From Actinomadura rupiterrae (GTDB lineage: Bacteria > Actinomycetota > Actinomycetes > Streptosporangiales > Streptosporangiaceae): a DNA stretch of 64,000 nt. A program made the position numbers and the translations under genes. Position 1 is the first letter of the stretch. Each line of letters begins with the position of its first letter. The stretch is from contig NZ_JAMZEA010000002.1 of NCBI RefSeq assembly GCF_024172125.1, positions 1 to 64,000 on the forward strand. The letters run 5' to 3'. A model generated the notes under the pieces. That model was not told where the DNA came from. It made no database searches and saw only the letters and a program-made list of their open reading frames with translations. This document shows, piece after piece, positions 1 to 7,921 of this stretch.

Positions 1-1
1 C

Positions 2-277
2 GGCTACTTCGACGTCAAGGGGTTCCGCGACCTGGCGGCGGCCGGGGTCGTGTTCGCGCTGCTCGCGCTCCGCCAGCACCGCGCGCTGGCCTGGGTGATG
101 CTGTTCGACGTGCTGATCCCGCTCGGCGACATGTTCACGGTCATGACGCACGGCAGCTCGTTCGGCTACGCCTACGCCGTGCACGGATCCGCCGCCACGC
201 TGATGGTCGTCGGCGTCGTCCTCCAGTTCGTCCGCGTGGCCCGCGACGACCGCGCCCAGAAGCGGTCCGCCGCCTGA
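2..277 (+). CDS. DUF4267-type small membrane protein (5' end outside window)
   Basis: The reading frame is open from base 2 and ends at a TGA at 275-277, so only the last 91 residues are visible. They contain two hydrophobic stretches separated by a polar turn (around HGSSFGYAYAVHG) and end in a basic, Arg/Asp-rich tail, as in a small multi-pass membrane protein. The sequence resembles the actinobacterial DUF4267 family, whose function is unknown. No start codon or upstream neighbour can be judged from this window. Confidence 0.6.
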   Translation, partial: GYFDVKGFRDLAAAGVVFALLALRQHRALAWVMLFDVLIPLGDMFTVMTHGSSFGYAYAVHGSAATLMVVGVVLQFVRVARDDRAQKRSAA

Positions 278-378
278 CCTCCGCTCGACACCGCGCGCGC
301 CCCGACCCTCGCGACACGAGGGCGGGGCTCGGGTGCGTCCGGGACGGTGGCAGGCTGGTGGGGACGGAGGGGAGCGCG

Positions 379-1344
379 GTGAGTGATCTACAGACGCGGC
401 CGGAGGCCGTGGCGTGCGGCGGACGGGACGACGTGGCGGGCGGACCGGTCCGGGAGCTGCTCAAGTCCCGGACGGTCTCGCTCGGAGCGGGCACCGAGGT
501 GCGGCGGCTGCTCCCGACGCTCGGCCGGCGGATGGTCGGCGCCTGGTGCTTCGTGGACAACTACGGCCCGGACGACATCGCGCGCGAACCCGGCATGCAG
601 GTGCCGCCGCACCCGCACATGGGGTTGCAGACCGTGAGCTGGCTGCACGCGGGGGAGGTGCTGCACCGCGACAGCCTCGGCAGCCTCCAGACCATCCGGC
701 CGCGCCAGCTCGGGCTGATGACGTCCGGACGGGCGATCTCCCACTCGGAGGAGTCGCCGCGCGGGCACGGCCCGGTGCTGCACGGCGCGCAGCTGTGGGT
801 GGCGCTGCCCGGCGCGGCGCGCAACACCGACCCGAGCTGGGAGTTCCACGCCGACCTGCCCGTCGCGGCGGCGCCCGGGCTGACCGCGACCGTGCTGCTC
901 GGCGAGCTGGCCGGGACCGCGTCGCCCGCCCGCGTCCACACGCCGATCGTCGGCGCGGACATCGAGGTCGCGGACGGCGCGGACGCGCGCCTCCCGCTCG
1001 AACCCGACTTCGAGTACGCCGTGCTGACCATGTCCGGGCGGAACGTCGTGGACGGCGTGCCGCTCGACCCCGGGTCGATGCTCTACCTCGGCTGCGGGCG
1101 CCGCGAGCTGCCCGTCCGCGCGGACGGCGGCGGTTCGCTGATGCTGCTCGGCGGCGAGCCGTTCGAGGAGCGGCTGGTCATGTGGTGGAACTTCGTCGGG
1201 CGGTCCGGCGACGAGATCACCCAGGCCCGCGCCGACTGGATGAACGGCGACCGGTTCGGGACCGTCCACGGCTACGACGGCGGCCCCATCCCCGCGCCGG
1301 CGCTGCCCAAGCTCCCCCTGAAACCCCGCGGCCGCACCCGCTGA
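379..1344 (+). CDS. Pirin family bicupin protein
   Basis: The 321-residue product is a pirin: two cupin barrels, with the N-terminal one carrying the metal site. The four metal ligands of human pirin (His, His, His, Glu) line up with H78, H80, H122 and E124 in PHPHMGLQTV and SHSEES, with almost identical spacing. Bacterial pirins are cytoplasmic Fe-binding proteins; some have quercetinase activity and others modulate metabolic enzymes, so the substrate cannot be assigned. The GTG at 379 is chosen because GGAGGGGAG lies just upstream; an earlier in-frame GTG at 358 has no ribosome site. The gene stands alone on the plus strand and converges on the Gfo/Idh gene. Confidence 0.88.
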   Translation: MSDLQTRPEAVACGGRDDVAGGPVRELLKSRTVSLGAGTEVRRLLPTLGRRMVGAWCFVDNYGPDDIAREPGMQVPPHPHMGLQTVSWLHAGEVLHRDSLGSLQTIRPRQLGLMTSGRAISHSEESPRGHGPVLHGAQLWVALPGAARNTDPSWEFHADLPVAAAPGLTATVLLGELAGTASPARVHTPIVGADIEVADGADARLPLEPDFEYAVLTMSGRNVVDGVPLDPGSMLYLGCGRRELPVRADGGGSLMLLGGEPFEERLVMWWNFVGRSGDEITQARADWMNGDRFGTVHGYDGGPIPAPALPKLPLKPRGRTR

Positions 1345-1354
1345 GGCCGGGCGG

Positions 1355-2443
1355 TCAGGCGGCCGGGAGGCGGGTGCCGGTCTCGGCGGAGGCGCGGACG
1401 ACGTCGAGGAGCCGGTGCAGGTCCAGCGCCTCCTCGAACGAGGGGACGGACGCGGGGGAGCCGGCGAACGCCTGGTAGACGCGCGCCACGTTCGCGGCCT
1501 CCGTGCCGCGCAGCGACGGCGGGAGCGCCTCGTCCGGGAGGTCGAGCACCTGCGGCTCGCCGCCGGTCTCGCGGTTCCCCAGCAGGACGAGATCGTCGAT
1601 CTGGACGCCGTACCCGCCGCGCGAGACCAGCGTGAGGTCGCCCTCGGTCCCGGCGATCTCGATGCGGGTGCCGGGCGCGGTGCGCTTGGCGTAGTGGACG
1701 TGCGCGGAGAGCGTCGCGCCGGACGCGAGCGTCCCGGCCAGCGCGATCTGGTCGGGGCTGTCCGCCTCGACGGGCTCGCCCGTCTCCGCGACCGTGTAGT
1801 GGACGCGCTGGACGGCGGTCGTCGCCGACAGCTCCGCGATCGGCCCGACCAGGTGCCGGACCAGGTCCAGGTGGTGGCCGCCGCCGACCTCCAGCGTGCC
1901 CGCGGCGTTCCGCACGTCCGCGGTGTAGGACGACCAGCCGGGCAGCGTGCCGTCCGCGCCCTTGAAGAGCCCGGCGTGCACGTTCACCGAGGTCACGCGG
2001 CCGATGTGGCCGTCCGCGAGCAGCTGGCGCGCGCGGACAGCGGCGGGTGCGAACCGGGCCTGGAGGCCGACGGCGGTCCGGACCCCGGCGCCGGCCGCCA
2101 GCTTGGCCACGGCCTCGGCCTCCGCGGTCGTCCGGGTGAGCGGCCATTCGGAGAAGACGTGCTTGCCCGCGTCCAGCGCGGCGCGGATCAGCTCGTCGTG
2201 CGCAGGGACCTTCACCGTGATCGCGACGAGGTCGACGTCCGGGTGCGCGGCGAGCGCGCGCGGGTCGGTGAAGTGGTGCGGGACGCCGTAGCGGCGGGCG
2301 GCCTCGCGGGCGCTCTCCTCGCGCCGGGTGCCGACGGCCGTGATCTCGAAGCCGTCCAGCGCGCGCAGCGCCGGGACGTGGGCGCGCGACGCCCAGCCCT
2401 GGTCCGGGTTGGCCCCGATGATGCCGACGCGGATCGCGGACAT
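1355..2443 (-). CDS. Gfo/Idh/MocA family protein, Gal80-like
   Basis: The 362-residue product has an N-terminal NAD(P)-binding Rossmann fold (GIIGANPDQGW near residue 8) and a C-terminal alpha/beta dimerisation domain containing GGGHHLDLVRHL. The Glu-Lys-Pro motif that supplies the catalytic lysine in most Gfo/Idh dehydrogenases reads SEWPLT here, so Trp replaces Lys. The same change is seen in Gal80-like members, which can act as sensors rather than oxidoreductases; whether this protein is an enzyme is therefore open. Its upstream region carries three matching half-palindromes (2465-2542), suggesting repression by a sugar-type regulator. Confidence 0.85.
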   Translation of the reverse strand: MSAIRVGIIGANPDQGWASRAHVPALRALDGFEITAVGTRREESAREAARRYGVPHHFTDPRALAAHPDVDLVAITVKVPAHDELIRAALDAGKHVFSEWPLTRTTAEAEAVAKLAAGAGVRTAVGLQARFAPAAVRARQLLADGHIGRVTSVNVHAGLFKGADGTLPGWSSYTADVRNAAGTLEVGGGHHLDLVRHLVGPIAELSATTAVQRVHYTVAETGEPVEADSPDQIALAGTLASGATLSAHVHYAKRTAPGTRIEIAGTEGDLTLVSRGGYGVQIDDLVLLGNRETGGEPQVLDLPDEALPPSLRGTEAANVARVYQAFAGSPASVPSFEEALDLHRLLDVVRASAETGTRLPAA

Positions 2444-2464
2444 GGTGATCTCCGTTCAAGAAGC

Positions 2465-2542
2465 GGACGCGGGTCGTCCGGATGTCCCGACCGTAGCTCA
2501 AACGGACGCGGGCTGTCCACTTAATCCGGACGGGCGAAGTCC
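2465..2542. promoter_or_regulatory. Three GGAC-N7-GTCC operator-like repeats
   Basis: The divergent spacer between the Gfo/Idh gene and the lipoate ligase gene holds three 15-base inverted repeats with the same architecture: GGACGCGGGTCGTCC (2465-2479), GGACGCGGGCTGTCC (2504-2518) and GGACGGGCGAAGTCC (2528-2542). The half-sites and the 7-base gap are identical in all three. This looks like a multi-site operator for a regulator not encoded in the window, controlling one or both flanking genes. The reading as an operator is inference. Confidence 0.5.
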
Positions 2543-2590
2543 GCTTAGATCCGGAATCCCCGGTCCGCGGCCGCGGTTGAGTCCGGTGTG

Positions 2591-3640
2591 ATGCATGGCG
2601 AGTACAAGGTGCCCGGCGGGAAGCTCGTCGTCGCCGACGTGGACGTCGTCGACGGCCTGCTCCGCGCCCCCCGGATCAGCGGCGACTTCTTCCTCGAACC
2701 CGACGAGGCGCTCGACGCGATCGACCGCGCGCTCGACGGGCTGCCCGCCGGGCTGGAGGCGCGCGACCTCGCCGCCCGCGTCCAGGCCGGGCTGCCGCCG
2801 GGCACGGTCATGCTGGGCCTCACCGCCGAGGCGGTCGGGATCGCCGTCCGGCGGGCGGTGTCGCGGGCGTCCGACTGGCGCGACCACGACTGGCGGCTCG
2901 TCCACGAGGGGCCGCAGCCGCCCGCGCTGCACATGGCGATCGACCAGGTGCTCGCGGAGGAGGTCGGCGCCGGCCGCCGCCCGCCGACGCTGCGGATCTG
3001 GGAGTGGGGCGCGTCCGCCGTGGTCATCGGCAGCTTCCAGTCGCTGCGCAACGAGGTGGACGGCGATGCCGCGTCCGCGCTGGACGTCGAGGTCGTGCGC
3101 CGGATCAGCGGCGGCGGCGCGATGTTCGTCGAGCCCGGCAACACCATCACCTACTCCCTGTACGCGCCGGAGTCGCTGGTCGCGGGCATGTCGTTCGCCG
3201 AGAGCTACGCCTTCCTCGACGACTGGGTGCTCGGCGCGCTCGCCGAGCTGGGCGTCCGCGCCTGGTACCAGCCGCTCAACGACATCACCTCCGACCAGGG
3301 CAAGATCGCGGGCGCCGCGCAGAAGCGGCTCGCGAGCGGCGCCGTCCTGCACCACGTGACGATGTCCTACGACATCGACGTGGACAAGATGCTCAGCGTG
3401 CTGCGGATCGGCCGCGAGAAGCTGTCCGACAAGGGCACCACCAGCGCGAAGAAGCGCGTCGACCCGCTGCGGCGGCAGACCGGCCTGGCCCGCGACGAGA
3501 TCATCCGCCGGATGGTCGCGCACTTCCGCACCCGCTACGGCCTCACCCCGGACGCCCTGACCGACGACGAGCGCATCCTCGCCGACAAGTACGTGGCCGA
3601 GAAGTTCAGCACCCCCGAATGGACGGCCCGCGTCCCCTGA
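2591..3640 (+). CDS. Lipoate-protein ligase, accessory domain N-terminal to catalytic domain
   Basis: The 349-residue product combines an accessory domain (about 1-90, starting MHGEYKVPGGKLV and containing GDFFLEP) with a BPL/LPL catalytic domain (about 100-349). The catalytic part has RRISGGGAMFVEPGN near residue 170 and the invariant lysine in QGKIAGAAQKR near 236, so the lipoyl-AMP-forming machinery looks intact. In E. coli LplA the accessory domain is C-terminal, and in Thermoplasma LplA and LplB are separate proteins; here the order is reversed in one chain. It should activate free lipoate with ATP and load it on E2 or GcvH proteins. ATG 2591 directly follows an alternative GTG at 2588. 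Confidence 0.82.
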   Translation: MHGEYKVPGGKLVVADVDVVDGLLRAPRISGDFFLEPDEALDAIDRALDGLPAGLEARDLAARVQAGLPPGTVMLGLTAEAVGIAVRRAVSRASDWRDHDWRLVHEGPQPPALHMAIDQVLAEEVGAGRRPPTLRIWEWGASAVVIGSFQSLRNEVDGDAASALDVEVVRRISGGGAMFVEPGNTITYSLYAPESLVAGMSFAESYAFLDDWVLGALAELGVRAWYQPLNDITSDQGKIAGAAQKRLASGAVLHHVTMSYDIDVDKMLSVLRIGREKLSDKGTTSAKKRVDPLRRQTGLARDEIIRRMVAHFRTRYGLTPDALTDDERILADKYVAEKFSTPEWTARVP

Positions 3641-3707
3641 CGGACTGGTCGCCGCGTGGCAGATCTTGCCGTTGTGGGCGGGACGGCCGGACGGTTAGAA
3701 CGAGGGC

Positions 3708-4364
<657 letters not shown>

Positions 4365-4367
<3 letters not shown>

Positions 4368-4400
4368 CACCGGCCCTGAACGTGACAGCGGCCCTGAATG
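4365..4400 (+). repeat. Two tandem 18-bp units starting at the stop codon
   Basis: TGACACCGGCCCTGAACG (4365-4382) is followed directly by TGACAGCGGCCCTGAATG (4383-4400), differing at two positions. The first unit begins with the TGA of the nitroreductase gene. The repeat abuts the left arm of the terminator hairpin. The same kind of stop-spanning duplication is seen at three other gene ends in this window. Confidence 0.75.
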
Positions 4401-4444
4401 CGGTAGGGACGCGGCCGGGTTGTCCCCGGCCGCGTCCCTACCGC
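4400..4444. terminator. Bidirectional hairpin terminator
   Basis: A perfect 20-base-pair stem, left arm GCGGTAGGGACGCGGCCGGG (4400-4419) and its exact complement at 4425-4444, encloses a 5-base loop (TTGTC). It sits between the convergent ends of the nitroreductase and HhH genes. There is no U-tract, which is normal for actinomycete terminators. Confidence 0.85.
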
Positions 4445-4447
4445 CGG

Positions 4448-5080
4448 TCAGGCTTTGAGGACGGATTCGGCGAGCTTCTTGTCCCGCGCCACGCGGACGA
4501 GCGCCGAGGTGAAGCGCGCGAGTTCCTTGTCGGGGACCTCGTCCGCCAAGCGCTTCGGGTCGGTGGTGAGGCCGAGGCGTTCGGCGCCCTTGAGAGCCTG
4601 CGCGTCCATGTAGGGGCGTAGCCACGGCCACATCTGCTGGGCTTCGCGGCAGAAGATGTCCACGCCGGTCGGGCCGATCCCCGGGAACTCCTTCAGCAGC
4701 TCGGCGGCGCGCTTGGTGTCGCGTTCCGCCTCGATGGGCAGCCGCCGCAGGTCGCCGCCGTACTTGTCCTGGACGATGTCGGCCATCTCGCCGAGGCGCG
4801 TCGAGGTGCTCTCGTCGTAGCGGACGTAGTGGCCGCGCCCGAGCGCGTCCACCCGCTGCTGCCAGGTCAGCCGTGCCATGCCCCGCGCCGTCCCGCCGCC
4901 CGCCTCGAACAGCTCGCGGGCCGCGTCCATCGCGATCTCCGAGCCGATCCGGGCGCTGAGCAGGTTGGCCAGCACGAGCAGCTTGAACAGCGCGGCCGGC
5001 TGGTCCTTCAGCGGGATGCCCACCTCCTCGGCGTAGGTCCGGCCCGCCTCACGCAACAGCCTCTTCACGACAGCGTCCAT
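4448..5080 (-). CDS. Endonuclease III-like HhH DNA glycosylase without Fe-S cluster
   Basis: The 210-residue protein has the all-helical HhH-GPD fold: the hairpin LLKEFPGIGPTGVDIF near residue 140 and a downstream Asp in PYMDAQALKG that matches the catalytic Asp of the family. The position of the catalytic Lys of Nth is occupied by Thr, so strand-incising lyase activity is not expected. The four cysteines of the C-terminal 4Fe-4S loop are absent, leaving one Cys. It is likely a monofunctional base-excision glycosylase or a DNA-binding relative. ATG 5080 is chosen because GGGAGGTG lies six bases upstream; an ATG at 5098 has no such site. Confidence 0.75.
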   Translation of the reverse strand: MDAVVKRLLREAGRTYAEEVGIPLKDQPAALFKLLVLANLLSARIGSEIAMDAARELFEAGGGTARGMARLTWQQRVDALGRGHYVRYDESTSTRLGEMADIVQDKYGGDLRRLPIEAERDTKRAAELLKEFPGIGPTGVDIFCREAQQMWPWLRPYMDAQALKGAERLGLTTDPKRLADEVPDKELARFTSALVRVARDKKLAESVLKA

Positions 5081-5143
5081 CAACGCACCTCCCGTCATCC
5101 GCGCTTTACCCAGGAGCGGGCGGTTGACGCCTGCCGGGGGCGA

Positions 5144-5950
5144 TCAGAGCAGGCTGAGCTGGCCCTCGCCGGCCAGCGGGTCGCGGTAGCGCTTCAGGTG
5201 GCGCCAGCGGGGGAGGTCGTCCAGGTACGACCAGGACATCCGGTGATGCGGGGTCGGGCCGTGCTCCTCCAGCGCCTTCTGGTGGACCGGCGACGGGTAG
5301 CCGGCGGCGTCGGCGAAGCCGTACCCGGGGAAGCCGCCGTCAAGCGCGGCCATCAGGCCGTCCCGATGCACCTTCGCCAGGACGGACGCGGCGGCGACGG
5401 TGATCGAGCGCTGGTCGGCCTTGACCTCGCAGCGGACCCGCCAGCGCGGGTCCCGGACGTAGTCGGCGTCGCCGTCCAGGAGCACCAGGTCGGGCGGTTC
5501 GGGCAGCGCCGACAGCGCCCGGACGGCCGCCCGCCGCAGCGCCGCCGTCATGCCGATCTCGTCGATCTCCGCGGGGGACGCCGCGCCGATCGCGTGCCCG
5601 TCCAGCCAGTCCGGCAGGATCTCGGCGAACGCCTCCCGGTGCCGCTTGGTGAGCAGCTTGGAGTCGGTGAGCCGGACCGTCCGGCTGCCGCGTCCGGGCA
5701 GTTCCGGCGGGTCCGAAAGGTCGGTGACGGCCGCGCAGACCACGACCGGCCCGGCCCAGGCGCCGCGTCCGACCTCGTCCACCCCGGCGATCCGCACCGG
5801 ACGGCCGGTCAGCTCGCGCAGCTCGTGCTCGATCTCGTACCCGGCCACCCGGGACGGCCGCGCGCCGGACGCCTCGGGCACGCCGGGATCGAACCCGGGC
5901 AGCGCGACATCGGCCTCGGCCTCGCCGGAAACGGCCTCACCACCGGACAC
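5144..5950 (-). CDS. rnhB: Ribonuclease HII
   Basis: The 268-residue product carries all four acidic residues of the RNase HII active site: D58 and E59 in [14 protein letters not shown]159 in [10 protein letters not shown] and D179 in [21 protein letters not shown]. The enzyme nicks DNA at misincorporated ribonucleotides and removes RNA-DNA hybrids. The GTG at 5950 is preceded by TCGGGAGGATCC, a good ribosome site; longer in-frame starts add only low-complexity sequence. An N-terminal extension of about 50 residues before the catalytic domain is rich in Gly, Ala and Pro. It is likely co-directional with, but 63 bp upstream of, the HhH gene. Confidence 0.95.
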   Translation of the reverse strand: MSGGEAVSGEAEADVALPGFDPGVPEASGARPSRVAGYEIEHELRELTGRPVRIAGVDEVGRGAWAGPVVVCAAVTDLSDPPELPGRGSRTVRLTDSKLLTKRHREAFAEILPDWLDGHAIGAASPAEIDEIGMTAALRRAAVRALSALPEPPDLVLLDGDADYVRDPRWRVRCEVKADQRSITVAAASVLAKVHRDGLMAALDGGFPGYGFADAAGYPSPVHQKALEEHGPTPHHRMSWSYLDDLPRWRHLKRYRDPLAGEGQLSLL

Positions 5951-6126
5951 GGATCCTCCCGAACGTCGACACCCCTGCGGCGTCCACGATCGTACGGCCC
6001 CGTCCCGCCGGGGATCGGCCAACGCGCTGGGGTGTCCGGTCCTGGAGCCTCGGAGGGAGTTCCCTTATGCCCGGTGAGGAGTAGCATCCGGCGCAACAGG
6101 ACTCCGCCGCTTCAGGGGTGGTCGGC

Positions 6127-7296
6127 ATGGAGGCTCTGCGGTCGGGGGACCCGCGCCGCCTGGGAGGCTACGACCTCCTCGGACGCCTGGGAGTGGGCGG
6201 GCAGGGAGTGGTGTACCTCGGCCGGTCCGCGCCGGGGCGGCGGGTCGCGGTCAAGCTGCTGCACCCCGGCCTCACCGAGGACCCGGCCGTCCGGGCGAGG
6301 TTCGTCGCCGAGGCCGCGGCGGCGCGGCGGGTCGCCCGCTTCTGCACCGCGGAGATCCTTGAGGTCAACGTCGCCGGGGACCAGCCGTACGTGGTCACCG
6401 AGTACGTCGCCGGTCCGTCGCTGCGGCACCTGGTGACGGCGCGCGGCCCGCTCGCCGGGGCGGAGCTGGAACGGCTCGCGATCGGCATGGCGACCGCGCT
6501 CGCCGCCATCCACACCGCCGGGATCGTGCACCGCGACTTCAAGCCCGCCAACGTCCTCCTCGGCCCGGACGGCCCGCGCGTCGTGGACTTCGGCCTGGCC
6601 CGCGCGCTCGACGTCACCCCCACCCAGACCGGCGGGCGCCCGGTCGGCACGCCCGCCTTCATGTCGCCCGAGCAGCTCAACGGCGACACCGCCGACCTCG
6701 CCATGGACGTCTTCGCCTACGGCGCGACGCTGGTGCTTGCAGGGCTGCTCTCCGCGCCGATGGTGTTGGGGCACGGGGTGCAGGCGCCGCGTGCGGCGAT
6801 GCCGCGGCTGATCGCGCCGACGACGTCCGAGCGGGTGGTGAAGCCGCACGCGGTGGCGAGCGCGGCGCGCGAGCATTCGCCGGACGGCGCCGGAGACCCG
6901 CCGAGCGTCTTCGGGACGGCGACGTCGCCGGGGAAGGCGTCGGCGCGTGGCAAGCCCTCGACCGGTAGGCATCCTTCGAGCAGCGCGTCGCCGGCGTCGT
7001 CCTCGCCGTCCGGCTCGTCCCCGCAGGCGGGGATGCTCTGGACGGAGCGGGGCGGAGTGCAGCTCGCCGGGAACTGGTCGAGCCACTCGTTCCGGATCTG
7101 GGCCGAGGGCGGGCCGGTGCACTGGACGTCCAGTACCGGGCCCTACCTCAGCGCGCCGGCCGCCGGGGACCTGGCCGCCGAGGAGCGCTCGGAGATCACG
7201 GTGGACGAGCGTCCGGCCGCGCCCGCGACGGGATGCGACACCGTCACCCTCACCGGCGAGCGCAACTCCCGCACCCTCACGATCTGCTGGGGGTGA
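6127..7296 (+). CDS. Serine/threonine kinase with truncated C-lobe and C-terminal secreted-type domain
   Basis: Residues 14-200 form a Hanks kinase: glycine loop GVGGQGVVYLG, Lys43 in VAVKLL, HRDFKPAN with Asp137, DFG at 154-156, the SPEQL motif at 180-184 and Asp194 in the F helix. The sequence then leaves the kinase pattern at about residue 203: the G, H and I helices and the conserved Arg of subdomain XI are missing. It runs instead into about 80 unrelated residues and a Ser/Pro-rich linker. The last 80 residues (from WTERGGVQLAGNWS) form a small domain with a Cys pair. No transmembrane helix is obvious. The active-site residues remain, but the fold may be compromised by an internal replacement. 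Confidence 0.7.
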   Translation: MEALRSGDPRRLGGYDLLGRLGVGGQGVVYLGRSAPGRRVAVKLLHPGLTEDPAVRARFVAEAAAARRVARFCTAEILEVNVAGDQPYVVTEYVAGPSLRHLVTARGPLAGAELERLAIGMATALAAIHTAGIVHRDFKPANVLLGPDGPRVVDFGLARALDVTPTQTGGRPVGTPAFMSPEQLNGDTADLAMDVFAYGATLVLAGLLSAPMVLGHGVQAPRAAMPRLIAPTTSERVVKPHAVASAAREHSPDGAGDPPSVFGTATSPGKASARGKPSTGRHPSSSASPASSSPSGSSPQAGMLWTERGGVQLAGNWSSHSFRIWAEGGPVHWTSSTGPYLSAPAAGDLAAEERSEITVDERPAAPATGCDTVTLTGERNSRTLTICWG

Positions 7297-7311
7297 GCCG
7301 CGGACGGGCCG

Positions 7312-7917
7312 TCAGAGCCAGCCGTTCTGGCGGGCGGCGCCCACGGCCTCGATGCGGTTGCGCGCGCCGGTCTTGCCGATCGCGGACGACAGGTAGTTGC
7401 GGACGGTGCTCTCCGACAGGTGCAGGCGGCCCGCGATGTCGGCGACGGTCGCGCCGTCCGCCGCCGCGGCCAGCACGTCCCGCTCCCGGTCGGTCAGCGG
7501 GTTCGGCCCGACCGACAGCGCGGCCGTGGCGAGCGCCGGGTCCACGACCTGCTCCCCGGCGAGGACGCGGCGGATCGCGGCGACCAGGTCCTCGATCGGG
7601 CCGTCCTTGACCAGGAAGCCGCGCGCGCCCGCCTCCATCGCCCGGCGCAGGTAGCCGGGGCGGCCGAAGGTCGTGACGATCAGCACCCGGCAGTCCGGCA
7701 GGTCGCGGCGCAGGTCGGCCGCGACGTCCAGGCCGGTGCGGTTCGGCATCTCGATGTCCAGGACGGCGACGTCCGGCCGGGTCTCCAGGGCCGCGGGCAG
7801 CACCTCCGCGCCGTCCGCGACCTGGGCGACGACCTCGATGTCGTCCTCCAGGTCGAGGAGCAGCGCGAGCGCGCCCCGCATCATGCCCTGGTCCTCGGCG
7901 AGCAGCACTCTGATCAC
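7312..7917 (-). CDS. LuxR/NarL-family response regulator
   Basis: The 201-residue regulator has an N-terminal receiver with acidic pocket (LLAEDQG), phosphoacceptor Asp in AVLDIEMPNRTG and the switch lysine in FLVKDG, followed by a LuxR-type HTH (LTDRERDVLAAAADGATVADIAGRL). It is four bases downstream of the DesK-type histidine kinase stop, the last gene of the ABC exporter operon, so it very likely answers that kinase. GTG 7917 with GGAG upstream is favoured; GTG 7932, which overlaps the kinase gene, is a possible alternative. Confidence 0.92.
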   Translation of the reverse strand: MIRVLLAEDQGMMRGALALLLDLEDDIEVVAQVADGAEVLPAALETRPDVAVLDIEMPNRTGLDVAADLRRDLPDCRVLIVTTFGRPGYLRRAMEAGARGFLVKDGPIEDLVAAIRRVLAGEQVVDPALATAALSVGPNPLTDRERDVLAAAADGATVADIAGRLHLSESTVRNYLSSAIGKTGARNRIEAVGAARQNGWL

Positions 7918-7921
7918 CGGG

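Noticed and set aside
388..1269. Long minus-strand frame opposite the pirin gene
   Set aside because: It is a shadow of the high-GC coding strand: Arg/His/Pro-rich product, no ribosome site, and the plus-strand frame encodes a clear pirin.
4829..6436. 535-codon plus-strand frame opposite the HhH and RNase HII genes
   Set aside because: Both minus-strand genes are recognisable enzymes; the plus frame is Arg/Pro/Gln low complexity spanning both genes and the spacer.
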